From assembly GCA_031841125.1 (NCBI GenBank), contig JAJSSI010000025.1, forward strand, positions 1 through 64,000: a DNA stretch of 64,000 nucleotides, written 5' to 3'. Of the stretch, positions 50,555-62,500 are shown in pieces. This DNA is from Acanthococcus lagerstroemiae. Its lineage: Eukaryota > Arthropoda > Insecta > Hemiptera > Eriococcidae. Within the stretch, counting starts at the first letter, position 1. Each line of letters starts with the position of its first letter. Made by a program: the position numbers and the translations under genes. The notes beneath the pieces were generated by a model. The model was not told where the DNA came from. It saw only the letters and a list, made by a program, of their open reading frames with translations, and ran no database searches.

Positions 50555-53500
50555 TCAATTTTTCGAGACGAATTCGAATCCGTTGTCAAAATTGAGCAGA
50601 GTCATTTTTTGACCCAAATTGATCAATTTTTCCAACTTTTTCGAGGGTATCTCGGGAACGGAGGGTCGCCGCCAAATTGCAACAGCGAATTCGAACTCAG
50701 CGTGAAAAATTGAGTAAGAAAAACTCATGAAATCGAAATTTTTGATTTTCTCAAATTTTGAAAATTTCTCCATACTATACATCATGCATTTTTTGGGGCG
50801 AAAAAATTTTCGGAGAGCTACGGCGTCGGGGCTGGTGCTAGTTAGTCAATTTTTCGAGACGAATTCGAATCCGTTGTCAAAATTGAGCAGAGCATTTTTT
50901 GACCCAAATTGATCAATTTTTCCAACTTTTTCGAGGGTATCTCGGGAACGGAGGGTCGCCGCCAAATTGCAACAGCGAATTCGAACTCAGCGTGAAAAAT
51001 TGAGTAAGAAAAACTCATGAAATCGAAATTTTTGATTTTCTCAAATTTTGAAAATTTCTCCATACTATACATCATGCATTTTTTGGGGCGAAAAAATTTT
51101 CGGAGAGCTACGGCGTCGGGGCTGGTGCTAGTTAGTCAATTTTTCGAGACGAATTCGAATCCGTTGTCAAAATTGAGCTAGAGTCATTTTTTGACCCAAA
51201 TTGATCAATTTTTCCAACTTTTTCGAGGGTATCTCGGGAACGGAGGGTCGCCGCCAAATTGCAACAGCGAATTCGAACTCAGCGTGAAAAATTGAGTAAG
51301 AAAAACTCATGAAATCGAAATTTTTGATTTTCTCAAATTTTGAAAATTTCTCCATACTATACATCATGCATTTTTTGGGGCGAAAAAATTTTCGGAGAGC
51401 TACGGCGTCGGGGCTGGTGCTAGTTAGTCAATTTTTCGAGACGAATTCGAATCCGTTGTCAAAATTGAGCTAGAGCATTTTTTGACCCAAATTGATCAAT
51501 TTTTCCAACTTTTTCGAGGGTATCTCGGGAACGGAGGGTCGCCGCCAAATTGCAACAGCGAATTCGAACTCAGCGTGAAAAATTGAGTAAGAAAAACTCA
51601 TGAAATCGAAATTTTTGATTTTCTCAAATTTTGAAAATTTCTCCATACTATACATCATGCATTTTTTGGGGCGAAAAAATTTTCGGAGAGCTACGGCGTC
51701 GGGGCTGGTGCTAGTTAGTCAATTTTTCGAGACGAATTCGAATCCGTTGTCAAAATTGAGCAGAGTCATTTTTGACCCAAATTGATCAATTTTTCCAACT
51801 TTTTCGAGGGTATCTCGGGAACGGAGGGTCGCCGCCAAATTGCAACAGCGAATTCGAACTCAGCGTGAAAAATTGAGTAAGAAAAACTCATGAAATCGAA
51901 ATTTTTGATTTTCTCAAATTTTGAAAATTTCTCCATACTATACATCATGCATTTTTTGGGGCGAAAAAATTTTCGGAGAGCTACGGCGTCGGGGCTGGTG
52001 CTAGTTAGTCAATTTTTCGAGACGAATTCGAATCCGTTGTCAAAATTGAGCTAGAGTCATTTTTTGACCCAAATTGATCAATTTTTCCAACTTTTTCGAG
52101 GGTATCTCGGGAACGGAGGGTCGCCGCCAAATTGCAACAGCGAATTCGAACTCAGCGTGAAAAATTGAGTAAGAAAAACTCATGAAATCGAAATTTTTGA
52201 TTTTCTCAAATTTTGAAAATTTCTCCATACTATACATCATGCATTTTTTGGGGCGAAAAAATTTTCGGAGAGCTACGGCGTCGGGGCTGGTGCTAGTTAG
52301 TCAATTTTTCGAGACGAATTCGAATCCGTTGTCAAAATTGAGCAGAGTCATTTTTTGACCCAAATTGATCAATTTTTCCAACTTTTTCGAGGGTATCTCG
52401 GGAACGGAGGGTCGCCGCCAAATTGCAACAGCGAATTCGAACTCAGCGTGAAAAATTGAGTAAGAAAAACTCATGAAATCGAAATTTTTGATTTTCTCAA
52501 ATTTTGAAAATTTCTCCATACTATACATCATGCATTTTTTGGGGCGAAAAAATTTTCGGAGAGCTACGGCGTCGGGGCTGGTGCTAGTTAGTCAATTTTT
52601 CGAGACGAATTCGAATCCGTTGTCAAAATTGAGCAGAGTCATTTTTTGACCCAAATTGATCAATTTTTCCAACTTTTTCGAGGGTATCTCGGGAACGGAG
52701 GGTCGCCGCCAAATTGCAACAGCGAATTCGAACTCAGCGTGAAAAATTGAGTAAGAAAAACTCATGAAATCGAAATTTTTGATTTTCTCAAATTTTGAAA
52801 ATTTCTCCATACTATACATCATGCATTTTTTGGGGCGAAAAAATTTTCGGAGAGCTACGGCGTCGGGGCTGGTGCTAGTTAGTCAATTTTTCGAGACGAA
52901 TTCGAATCCGTTGTCAAAATTGAGCAGAGCCTTTTTTGACCCAAATTGATCAATTTTTCCAACTTTTTCGAGGGTATCTCGGGAACGGAGGGTCGCCGCC
53001 AAATTGCAACAGCGAATTCGAACTCAGCGTGAAAAATTGAGTAAGAAAAACTCATGAAATCGAAATTTTTGATTTTCTCAAATTTTGAAAATTTCTCCAT
53101 ACTATACATCATGCATTTTTTGGGGCGAAAAAATTTTCGGAGAGCTACGGCGTCGGGGCTGGTGCTAGTTAGTCAATTTTTCGAGACGAATTCGAATCCG
53201 TTGTCAAAATTGAGCTAGAGTCATTTTTTGACCCAAATTGATCAATTTTTCCAACTTTTTCGAGGGTATCTCGGGAACGGAGGGTCGCCGCCAAATTGCA
53301 ACAGCGAATTCGAACTCAGCGTGAAAAATTGAGTAAGAAAAACTCATGAAATCGAAATTTTTGATTTTCTCAAATTTTGAAAATTTCTCCATACTATACA
53401 TCATGCATTTTTTGGGGCGAAAAAATTTTCGGAGAGCTACGGCGTCGGGGCTGGTGCTAGTTAGTCAATTTTTCGAGACGAATTCGAATCCGTTGTCAAA

Positions 53501-56500
53501 ATTGAGCAGAGTCTTTTTTGACCCAAATTGATCAATTTTTCCAACTTTTTCGAGGGTATCTCGGGAACGGAGGGTCGCCGCCAAATTGCAACAGCGAATT
53601 CGAACTCAGCGTGAAAAATTGAGTAAGAAAAACTCATGAAATCGAAATTTTTGATTTTCTCAAATTTTGAAAATTTCTCCATACTATACATCATGCATTT
53701 TTTGGGGCGAAAAAATTTTCGGAGAGCTACGGCGTCGGGGCTGGTGCTAGTTAGTCAATTTTTCGAGACGAATTCGAATCCGTTGTCAAAATTGAGCTAG
53801 AGTCATTTTTGACCCAAATTGATCAATTTTTCCAACTTTTTCGAGGGTATCTCAGGAACGGAGGGTCGCCGCCAAATTGCAACAGCGAATTCGAACTCAG
53901 CGTGAAAAATTGAGTAAGAAAAACTCATGAAATCGAAATTTTTGATTTTCTCAAATTTTGAAAATTTCTCCATACTATACATCATGCATTTTTTGGGGCG
54001 AAAAAATTTTCGGAGAGCTACGGCGTCGGGGCTGGTGCTAGTTAGTCAATTTTTCGAGACGAATTCGAATCCGTTGTCAAAATTGAGCAGAGTCATTTTT
54101 TGACCCAAATTGATCAATTTTTCCAACTTTTTCGAGGGTATCTCGGGAACGGAGGGTCGCCGCCAAATTGCAACAGCGAATTCGAACTCAGCGTGAAAAA
54201 TTGAGTAAGAAAAACTCATGAAATCGAAATTTTTGATTTTCTCAAATTTTGAAAATTTCTCCATACTATACATCATGCATTTTTTGGGGCGAAAAAATTT
54301 TCGGAGAGCTACGGCGTCGGGGCTGGTGCTAGTTAGTCAATTTTTCGAGACGAATTCGAATCCGTTGTCAAAATTGAGCAGAGCCTTTTTTGACCCAAAT
54401 TGATCAATTTTTCCAACTTTTTCGAGGGTATCTCAGGAACGGAGGGTCGCCGCCAAATTGCAACAGCGAATTCGAACTCAGCGTGAAAAATTGAGTAAGA
54501 AAAACTCATGAAATCGAAATTTTTGATTTTCTCAAATTTTGAAAATTTCTCCATACTATACATCATGCATTTTTTGGGGCGAAAAAATTTTCGGAGAGCT
54601 ACGGCGTCGGGGCTGGTGCTAGTTAGTCAATTTTTCGAGACGAATTCGAATCCGTTGTCAAAATTGAGCAGAGTCATTTTTTGACCCAAATTGATCAATT
54701 TTTCCAACTTTTTCGAGGGTATCTCGGGAACGGAGGGTCGCCGCCAAATTGCAACAGCGAATTCGAACTCAGCGTGAAAAATTGAGTAAGAAAAACTCAT
54801 GAAATCGAAATTTTTGATTTTCTCAAATTTTGAAAATTTCTCCATACTATACATCATGCATTTTTTGGGGCGAAAAAATTTTCGGAGAGCTACGGCGTCG
54901 GGGCTGGTGCTAGTTAGTCAATTTTTCGAGACGAATTCGAATCCGTTGTCAAAATTGAGCAGAGTCATTTTTTGACCCAAATTGATCAATTTTTCCAACT
55001 TTTTCGAGGGTATCTCAGGAACGGAGGGTCGCCGCCAAATTGCAACAGCGAATTCGAACTCAGCGTGAAAAATTGAGTAAGAAAAACTCATGAAATCGAA
55101 ATTTTTGATTTTCTCAAATTTTGAAAATTTCTCCATACTATACATCATGCATTTTTTGGGGCGAAAAAATTTTCGGAGAGCTACGGCGTCGGGGCTGGTG
55201 CTAGTTAGTCAATTTTTCGAGACGAATTCGAATCCGTTGTCAAAATTGAGCTAGAGTCATTTTTTGACCCAAATTGATCAATTTTTCCAACTTTTTCGAG
55301 GGTATCTCGGGAACGGAGGGTCGCCGCCAAATTGCAACAGCGAATTCGAACTCAGCGTGAAAAATTGAGTAAGAAAAACTCATGAAATCGAAATTTTTGA
55401 TTTTCTCAAATTTTGAAAATTTCTCCATACTATACATCATGCATTTTTTGGGGCGAAAAAATTTTCGGAGAGCTACGGCGTCGGGGCTGGTGCTAGTTAG
55501 TCAATTTTTCGAGACGAATTCGAATCCGTTGTCAAAATTGAGCAGAGTCATTTTTTGACCCAAATTGATCAATTTTTCCAACTTTTTCGAGGGTATCTCG
55601 GGAACGGAGGGTCGCCGCCAAATTGCAACAGCGAATTCGAACTCAGCGTGAAAAATTGAGTAAGAAAAACTCATGAAATCGAAATTTTTGATTTTCTCAA
55701 ATTTTGAAAATTTCTCCATACTATACATCATGCATTTTTTGGGGCGAAAAAATTTTCGGAGAGCTACGGCGTCGGGGCTGGTGCTAGTTAGTCAATTTTT
55801 CGAGACGAATTCGAATCCGTTGTCAAAATTGAGCAGAGCCTTTTTTGACCCAAATTGATCAATTTTTCCAACTTTTTCGAGGGTATCTCAGGAACGGAGG
55901 GTCGCCGCCAAATTGCAACAGCGAATTCGAACTCAGCGTGAAAAATTGAGTAAGAAAAACTCATGAAATCGAAATTTTTGATTTTCTCAAATTTTGAAAA
56001 TTTCTCCATACTATACATCATGCATTTTTTGGGGCGAAAAAATTTTCGGAGAGCTACGGCGTCGGGGCTGGTGCTAGTTAGTCAATTTTTCGAGACGAAT
56101 TCGAATCCGTTGTCAAAATTGAGCAGAGCCTTTTTTGACCCAAATTGATCAATTTTTCCAACTTTTTCGAGGGTATCTCGGGAACGGAGGGTCGCCGCCA
56201 AATTGCAACAGCGAATTCGAACTCAGCGTGAAAAATTGAGTAAGAAAAACTCATGAAATCGAAATTTTTGATTTTCTCAAATTTTGAAAATTTCTCCATA
56301 CTATACATCATGCATTTTTTGGGGCGAAAAAATTTTCGGAGAGCTACGGCGTCGGGGCTGGTGCTAGTTAGTCAATTTTTCGAGACGAATTCGAATCCGT
56401 TGTCAAAATTGAGCTAGAGTCTTTTTTGACCCAAATTGATCAATTTTTCCAACTTTTTCGAGGGTATCTCGGAACGGAGGGTCGCCGCCAAATTGCAACA

Positions 56501-59500
56501 GCGAATTCGAACTCAGCGTGAAAAATTGAGTAAGAAAAACTCATGAAATCGAAATTTTTGATTTTCTCAAATTTTGAAAATTTCTCCATACTATACATCA
56601 TGCATTTTTTGGGGCGAAAAAATTTTCGGAGAGCTACGGCGTCGGGGCTGGTGCTAGTTAGTCAATTTTTCGAGACGAATTCGAATCCGTTGTCAAAATT
56701 GAGCAGAGTCATTTTTTGACCCAAATTGATCAATTTTTCCAACTTTTTCGAGGGTATCTCAGGAACGGAGGGTCGCCGCCAAATTGCAACAGCGAATTCG
56801 AACTCAGCGTGAAAAATTGAGTAAGAAAAACTCATGAAATCGAAATTTTTGATTTTCTCAAATTTTGAAAATTTCTCCATACTATACATCATGCATTTTT
56901 TGGGGCGAAAAAATTTTCGGAGAGCTACGGCGTCGGGGCTGGTGCTAGTTAGTCAATTTTTCGAGACGAATTCGAATCCGTTGTCAAAATTGAGCAGAGT
57001 CTTTTTTGACCCAAATTGATCAATTTTTCCAACTTTTTCGAGGGTATCTCAGGAACGGAGGGTCGCCGCCAAATTGCAACAGCGAATTCGAACTCAGCGT
57101 GAAAAATTGAGTAAGAAAAACTCATGAAATCGAAATTTTTGATTTTCTCAAATTTTGAAAATTTCTCCATACTATACATCATGCATTTTTTGGGGCGAAA
57201 AAATTTTCGGAGAGCTACGGCGTCGGGGCTGGTGCTAGTTAGTCAATTTTTCGAGACGAATTCGAATCCGTTGTCAAAATTGAGCTAGAGTCATTTTTTG
57301 ACCCAAATTGATCAATTTTTCCAACTTTTTCGAGGGTATCTCAGGAACGGAGGGTCGCCGCCAAATTGCAACAGCGAATTCGAACTCAGCGTGAAAAATT
57401 GAGTAAGAAAAACTCATGAAATCGAAATTTTTGATTTTCTCAAATTTTGAAAATTTCTCCATACTATACATCATGCATTTTTTGGGGCGAAAAAATTTTC
57501 GGAGAGCTACGGCGTCGGGGCTGGTGCTAGTTAGTCAATTTTTCGAGACGAATTCGAATCCGTTGTCAAAATTGAGCAGAGTCATTTTTTGACCCAAATT
57601 GATCAATTTTTCCAACTTTTTCGAGGGTATCTCAGGAACGGAGGGTCGCCGCCAAATTGCAACAGCGAATTCGAACTCAGCGTGAAAAATTGAGTAAGAA
57701 AAACTCATGAAATCGAAATTTTTGATTTTCTCAAATTTTGAAAATTTCTCCATACTATACATCATGCATTTTTTGGGGCGAAAAAATTTTCGGAGAGCTA
57801 CGGCGTCGGGGCTGGTGCTAGTTAGTCAATTTTTCGAGACGAATTCGAATCCGTTGTCAAAATTGAGCAGAGCCTTTTTTGACCCAAATTGATCAATTTT
57901 TCCAACTTTTTCGAGGGTATCTCGGGAACGGAGGGTCGCCGCCAAATTGCAACAGCGAATTCGAACTCAGCGTGAAAAATTGAGTAAGAAAAACTCATGA
58001 AATCGAAATTTTTGATTTTCTCAAATTTTGAAAATTTCTCCATACTATACATCATGCATTTTTTGGGGCGAAAAAATTTTCGGAGAGCTACGGCGTCGGG
58101 GCTGGTGCTAGTTAGTCAATTTTTCGAGACGAATTCGAATCCGTTGTCAAAATTGAGCAGAGTCATTTTTTGACCCAAATTGATCAATTTTTCCAACTTT
58201 TTCGAGGGTATCTCGGGAACGGAGGGTCGCCGCCAAATTGCAACAGCGAATTCGAACTCAGCGTGAAAAATTGAGTAAGAAAAACTCATGAAATCGAAAT
58301 TTTTGATTTTCTCAAATTTTGAAAATTTCTCCATACTATACATCATGCATTTTTTGGGGCGAAAAAATTTTCGGAGAGCTACGGCGTCGGGGCTGGTGCT
58401 AGTTAGTCAATTTTTCGAGACGAATTCGAATCCGTTGTCAAAATTGAGCTAGAGTCATTTTTTGACCCAAATTGATCAATTTTTCCAACTTTTTCGAGGG
58501 TATCTCGGGAACGGAGGGTCGCCGCCAAATTGCAACAGCGAATTCGAACTCAGCGTGAAAAATTGAGTAAGAAAAACTCATGAAATCGAAATTTTTGATT
58601 TTCTCAAATTTTGAAAATTTCTCCATACTATACATCATGCATTTTTTGGGGCGAAAAAATTTTCGGAGAGCTACGGCGTCGGGGCTGGTGCTAGTTAGTC
58701 AATTTTTCGAGACGAATTCGAATCCGTTGTCAAAATTGAGCAGAGCCTTTTTTGACCCAAATTGATCAATTTTTCCAACTTTTTCGAGGGTATCTCAGGA
58801 ACGGAGGGTCGCCGCCAAATTGCAACAGCGAATTCGAACTCAGCGTGAAAAATTGAGTAAGAAAAACTCATGAAATCGAAATTTTTGATTTTCTCAAATT
58901 TTGAAAATTTCTCCATACTATACATCATGCATTTTTTGGGCGAAAAAATTTTCGGAGAGCTACGGCGTCGGGGCTGGTGCTAGTTAGTCAATTTTTCGAG
59001 ACGAATTCGAATCCGTTGTCAAAATTGAGCAGAGCCTTTTTTGACCCAAATTGATCAATTTTTCCAACTTTTTCGAGGGTATCTCGGGAACGGAGGGTCG
59101 CCGCCAAATTGCAACAGCGAATTCGAACTCAGCGTGAAAAATTGAGTAAGAAAAACTCATGAAATCGAAATTTTTGATTTTCTCAAATTTTGAAAATTTC
59201 TCCATACTATACATCATGCATTTTTTGGGGCGAAAAAATTTTCGGAGAGCTACGGCGTCGGGGCTGGTGCTAGTTAGTCAATTTTTCGAGACGAATTCGA
59301 ATCCGTTGTCAAAATTGAGCAGAGTCATTTTTTGACCCAAATTGATCAATTTTTCCAACTTTTTCGAGGGTATCTCGGGAACGGAGGGTCGCCGCCAAAT
59401 TGCAACAGCGAATTCGAACTCAGCGTGAAAAATTGAGTAAGAAAAACTCATGAAATCGAAATTTTTGATTTTCTCAAATTTTGAAAATTTCTCCATACTA

Positions 59501-62500
59501 TACATCATGCATTTTTTGGGGCGAAAAAATTTTCGGAGAGCTACGGCGTCGGGGCTGGTGCTAGTTAGTCAATTTTTCGAGACGAATTCGAATCCGTTGT
59601 CAAAATTGAGCAGAGCCTTTTTTGACCCAAATTGATCAATTTTTCCAACTTTTTCGAGGGTATCTCAGGAACGGAGGGTCGCCGCCAAATTGCAACAGCG
59701 AATTCGAACTCAGCGTGAAAAATTGAGTAAGAAAAACTCATGAAATCGAAATTTTTGATTTTCTCAAATTTTGAAAATTTCTCCATACTATACATCATGC
59801 ATTTTTTGGGGCGAAAAAATTTTCGGAGAGCTACGGCGTCGGGGCTGGTGCTAGTTAGTCAATTTTTCGAGACGAATTCGAATCCGTTGTCAAAATTGAG
59901 CAGAGTCATTTTTGACCCAAATTGATCAATTTTTCCAACTTTTTCGAGGGTATCTCGGGAACGGAGGGTCGCCGCCAAATTGCAACAGCGAATTCGAACT
60001 CAGCGTGAAAAATTGAGTAAGAAAAACTCATGAAATCGAAATTTTTGATTTTCTCAAATTTTGAAAATTTCTCCATACTATACATCATGCATTTTTTGGG
60101 GCGAAAAAATTTTCGGAGAGCTACGGCGTCGGGGCTGGTGCTAGTTAGTCAATTTTTCGAGACGAATTCGAATCCGTTGTCAAAATTGAGCAGGAGCCAT
60201 TTTTGACCCAAATTGATCAATTTTTCCAACTTTTTCGAGGGTATCTCAGGAACGGAGGGTCGCCGCCAAATTGCAACAGCGAATTCGAACTCAGCGTGAA
60301 AAATTGAGTAAGAAAAACTCATGAAATCGAAATTTTTGATTTTCTCAAATTTTGAAAATTTCTCCATACTATACATCATGCATTTTTTGGGGCGAAAAAA
60401 TTTTCGGAGAGCTACGGCGTCGGGGCTGGTGCTAGTTAGTCAATTTTTCGAGACGAATTCGAATCCGTTGTCAAAATTGAGCAGAGTCATTTTTTGACCC
60501 AAATTGATCAATTTTTCCAACTTTTTCGAGGGTATCTCAGGAACGGAGGGTCGCCGCCAAATTGCAACAGCGAATTCGAACTCAGCGTGAAAAATTGAGT
60601 AAGAAAAACTCATGAAATCGAAATTTTTGATTTTCTCAAATTTTGAAAATTTCTCCATACTATACATCATGCATTTTTTGGGGCGAAAAAATTTTCGGAG
60701 AGCTACGGCGTCGGGGCTGGTGCTAGTTAGTCAATTTTTCGAGACGAATTCGAATCCGTTGTCAAAATTGAGCAGAGCCTTTTTTGACCCAAATTGATCA
60801 ATTTTTCCAACTTTTTCGAGGGTATCTCGGGAACGGAGGGTCGCCGCCAAATTGCAACAGCGAATTCGAACTCAGCGTGAAAAATTGAGTAAGAAAAACT
60901 CATGAAATCGAAATTTTTGATTTTCTCAAATTTTGAAAATTTCTCCATACTATACATCATGCATTTTTTGGGGCGAAAAAATTTTCGGAGAGCTACGGCG
61001 TCGGGGCTGGTGCTAGTTAGTCAATTTTTCGAGACGAATTCGAATCCGTTGTCAAAATTGAGCTAGAGTCATTTTTTGACCCAAATTGATCAATTTTTCC
61101 AACTTTTTCGAGGGTATCTCAGGAACGGAGGGTCGCCGCCAAATTGCAACAGCGAATTCGAACTCAGCGTGAAAAATTGAGTAAGAAAAACTCATGAAAT
61201 CGAAATTTTTGATTTTCTCAAATTTTGAAAATTTCTCCATACTATACATCATGCATTTTTTGGGGCGAAAAAATTTTCGGAGAGCTACGGCGTCGGGGCT
61301 GGTGCTAGTTAGTCAATTTTTCGAGACGAATTCGAATCCGTTGTCAAAATTGAGCAGAGCCTTTTTTGACCCAAATTGATCAATTTTTCCAACTTTTTCG
61401 AGGGTATCTCAGGAACGGAGGGTCGCCGCCAAATTGCAACAGCGAATTCGAACTCAGCGTGAAAAATTGAGTAAGAAAAACTCATGAAATCGAAATTTTT
61501 GATTTTCTCAAATTTTGAAAATTTCTCCATACTATACATCATGCATTTTTTGGGGCGAAAAAATTTTCGGAGAGCTACGGCGTCGGGGCTGGTGCTAGTT
61601 AGTCAATTTTTCGAGACGAATTCGAATCCGTTGTCAAAATTGAGCAGAGTCTTTTTTGACCCAAATTGATCAATTTTTCCAACTTTTTCGAGGGTATCTC
61701 GGGAACGGAGGGTCGCCGCCAAATTGCAACAGCGAATTCGAACTCAGCGTGAAAAATTGAGTAAGAAAAACTCATGAAATCGAAATTTTTGATTTTCTCA
61801 AATTTTGAAAATTTCTCCATACTATACATCATGCATTTTTTGGGGCGAAAAAATTTTCGGAGAGCTACGGCGTCGGGGCTGGTGCTAGTTAGTCAATTTT
61901 TCGAGACGAATTCGAATCCGTTGTCAAAATTGAGCAGAGTCATTTTTTGACCCAAATTGATCAATTTTTCCAACTTTTTCGAGGGTATCTCGGGAACGGA
62001 GGGTCGCCGCCAAATTGCAACAGCGAATTCGAACTCAGCGTGAAAAATTGAGTAAGAAAAACTCATGAAATCGAAATTTTTGATTTTCTCAAATTTTGAA
62101 AATTTCTCCATACTATACATCATGCATTTTTTGGGGCGAAAAAATTTTCGGAGAGCTACGGCGTCGGGGCTGGTGCTAGTTAGTCAATTTTTCGAGACGA
62201 ATTCGAATCCGTTGTCAAAATTGAGCAGAGCATTTTTTGACCCAAATTGATCAATTTTTCCAACTTTTTCGAGGGTATCTCGGGAACGGAGGGTCGCCGC
62301 CAAATTGCAACAGCGAATTCGAACTCAGCGTGAAAAATTGAGTAAGAAAAACTCATGAAATCGAAATTTTTGATTTTCTCAAATTTTGAAAATTTCTCCA
62401 TACTATACATCATGCATTTTTTGGGGCGAAAAAATTTTCGGAGAGCTACGGCGTCGGGGCTGGTGCTAGTTAGTCAATTTTTCGAGACGAATTCGAATCC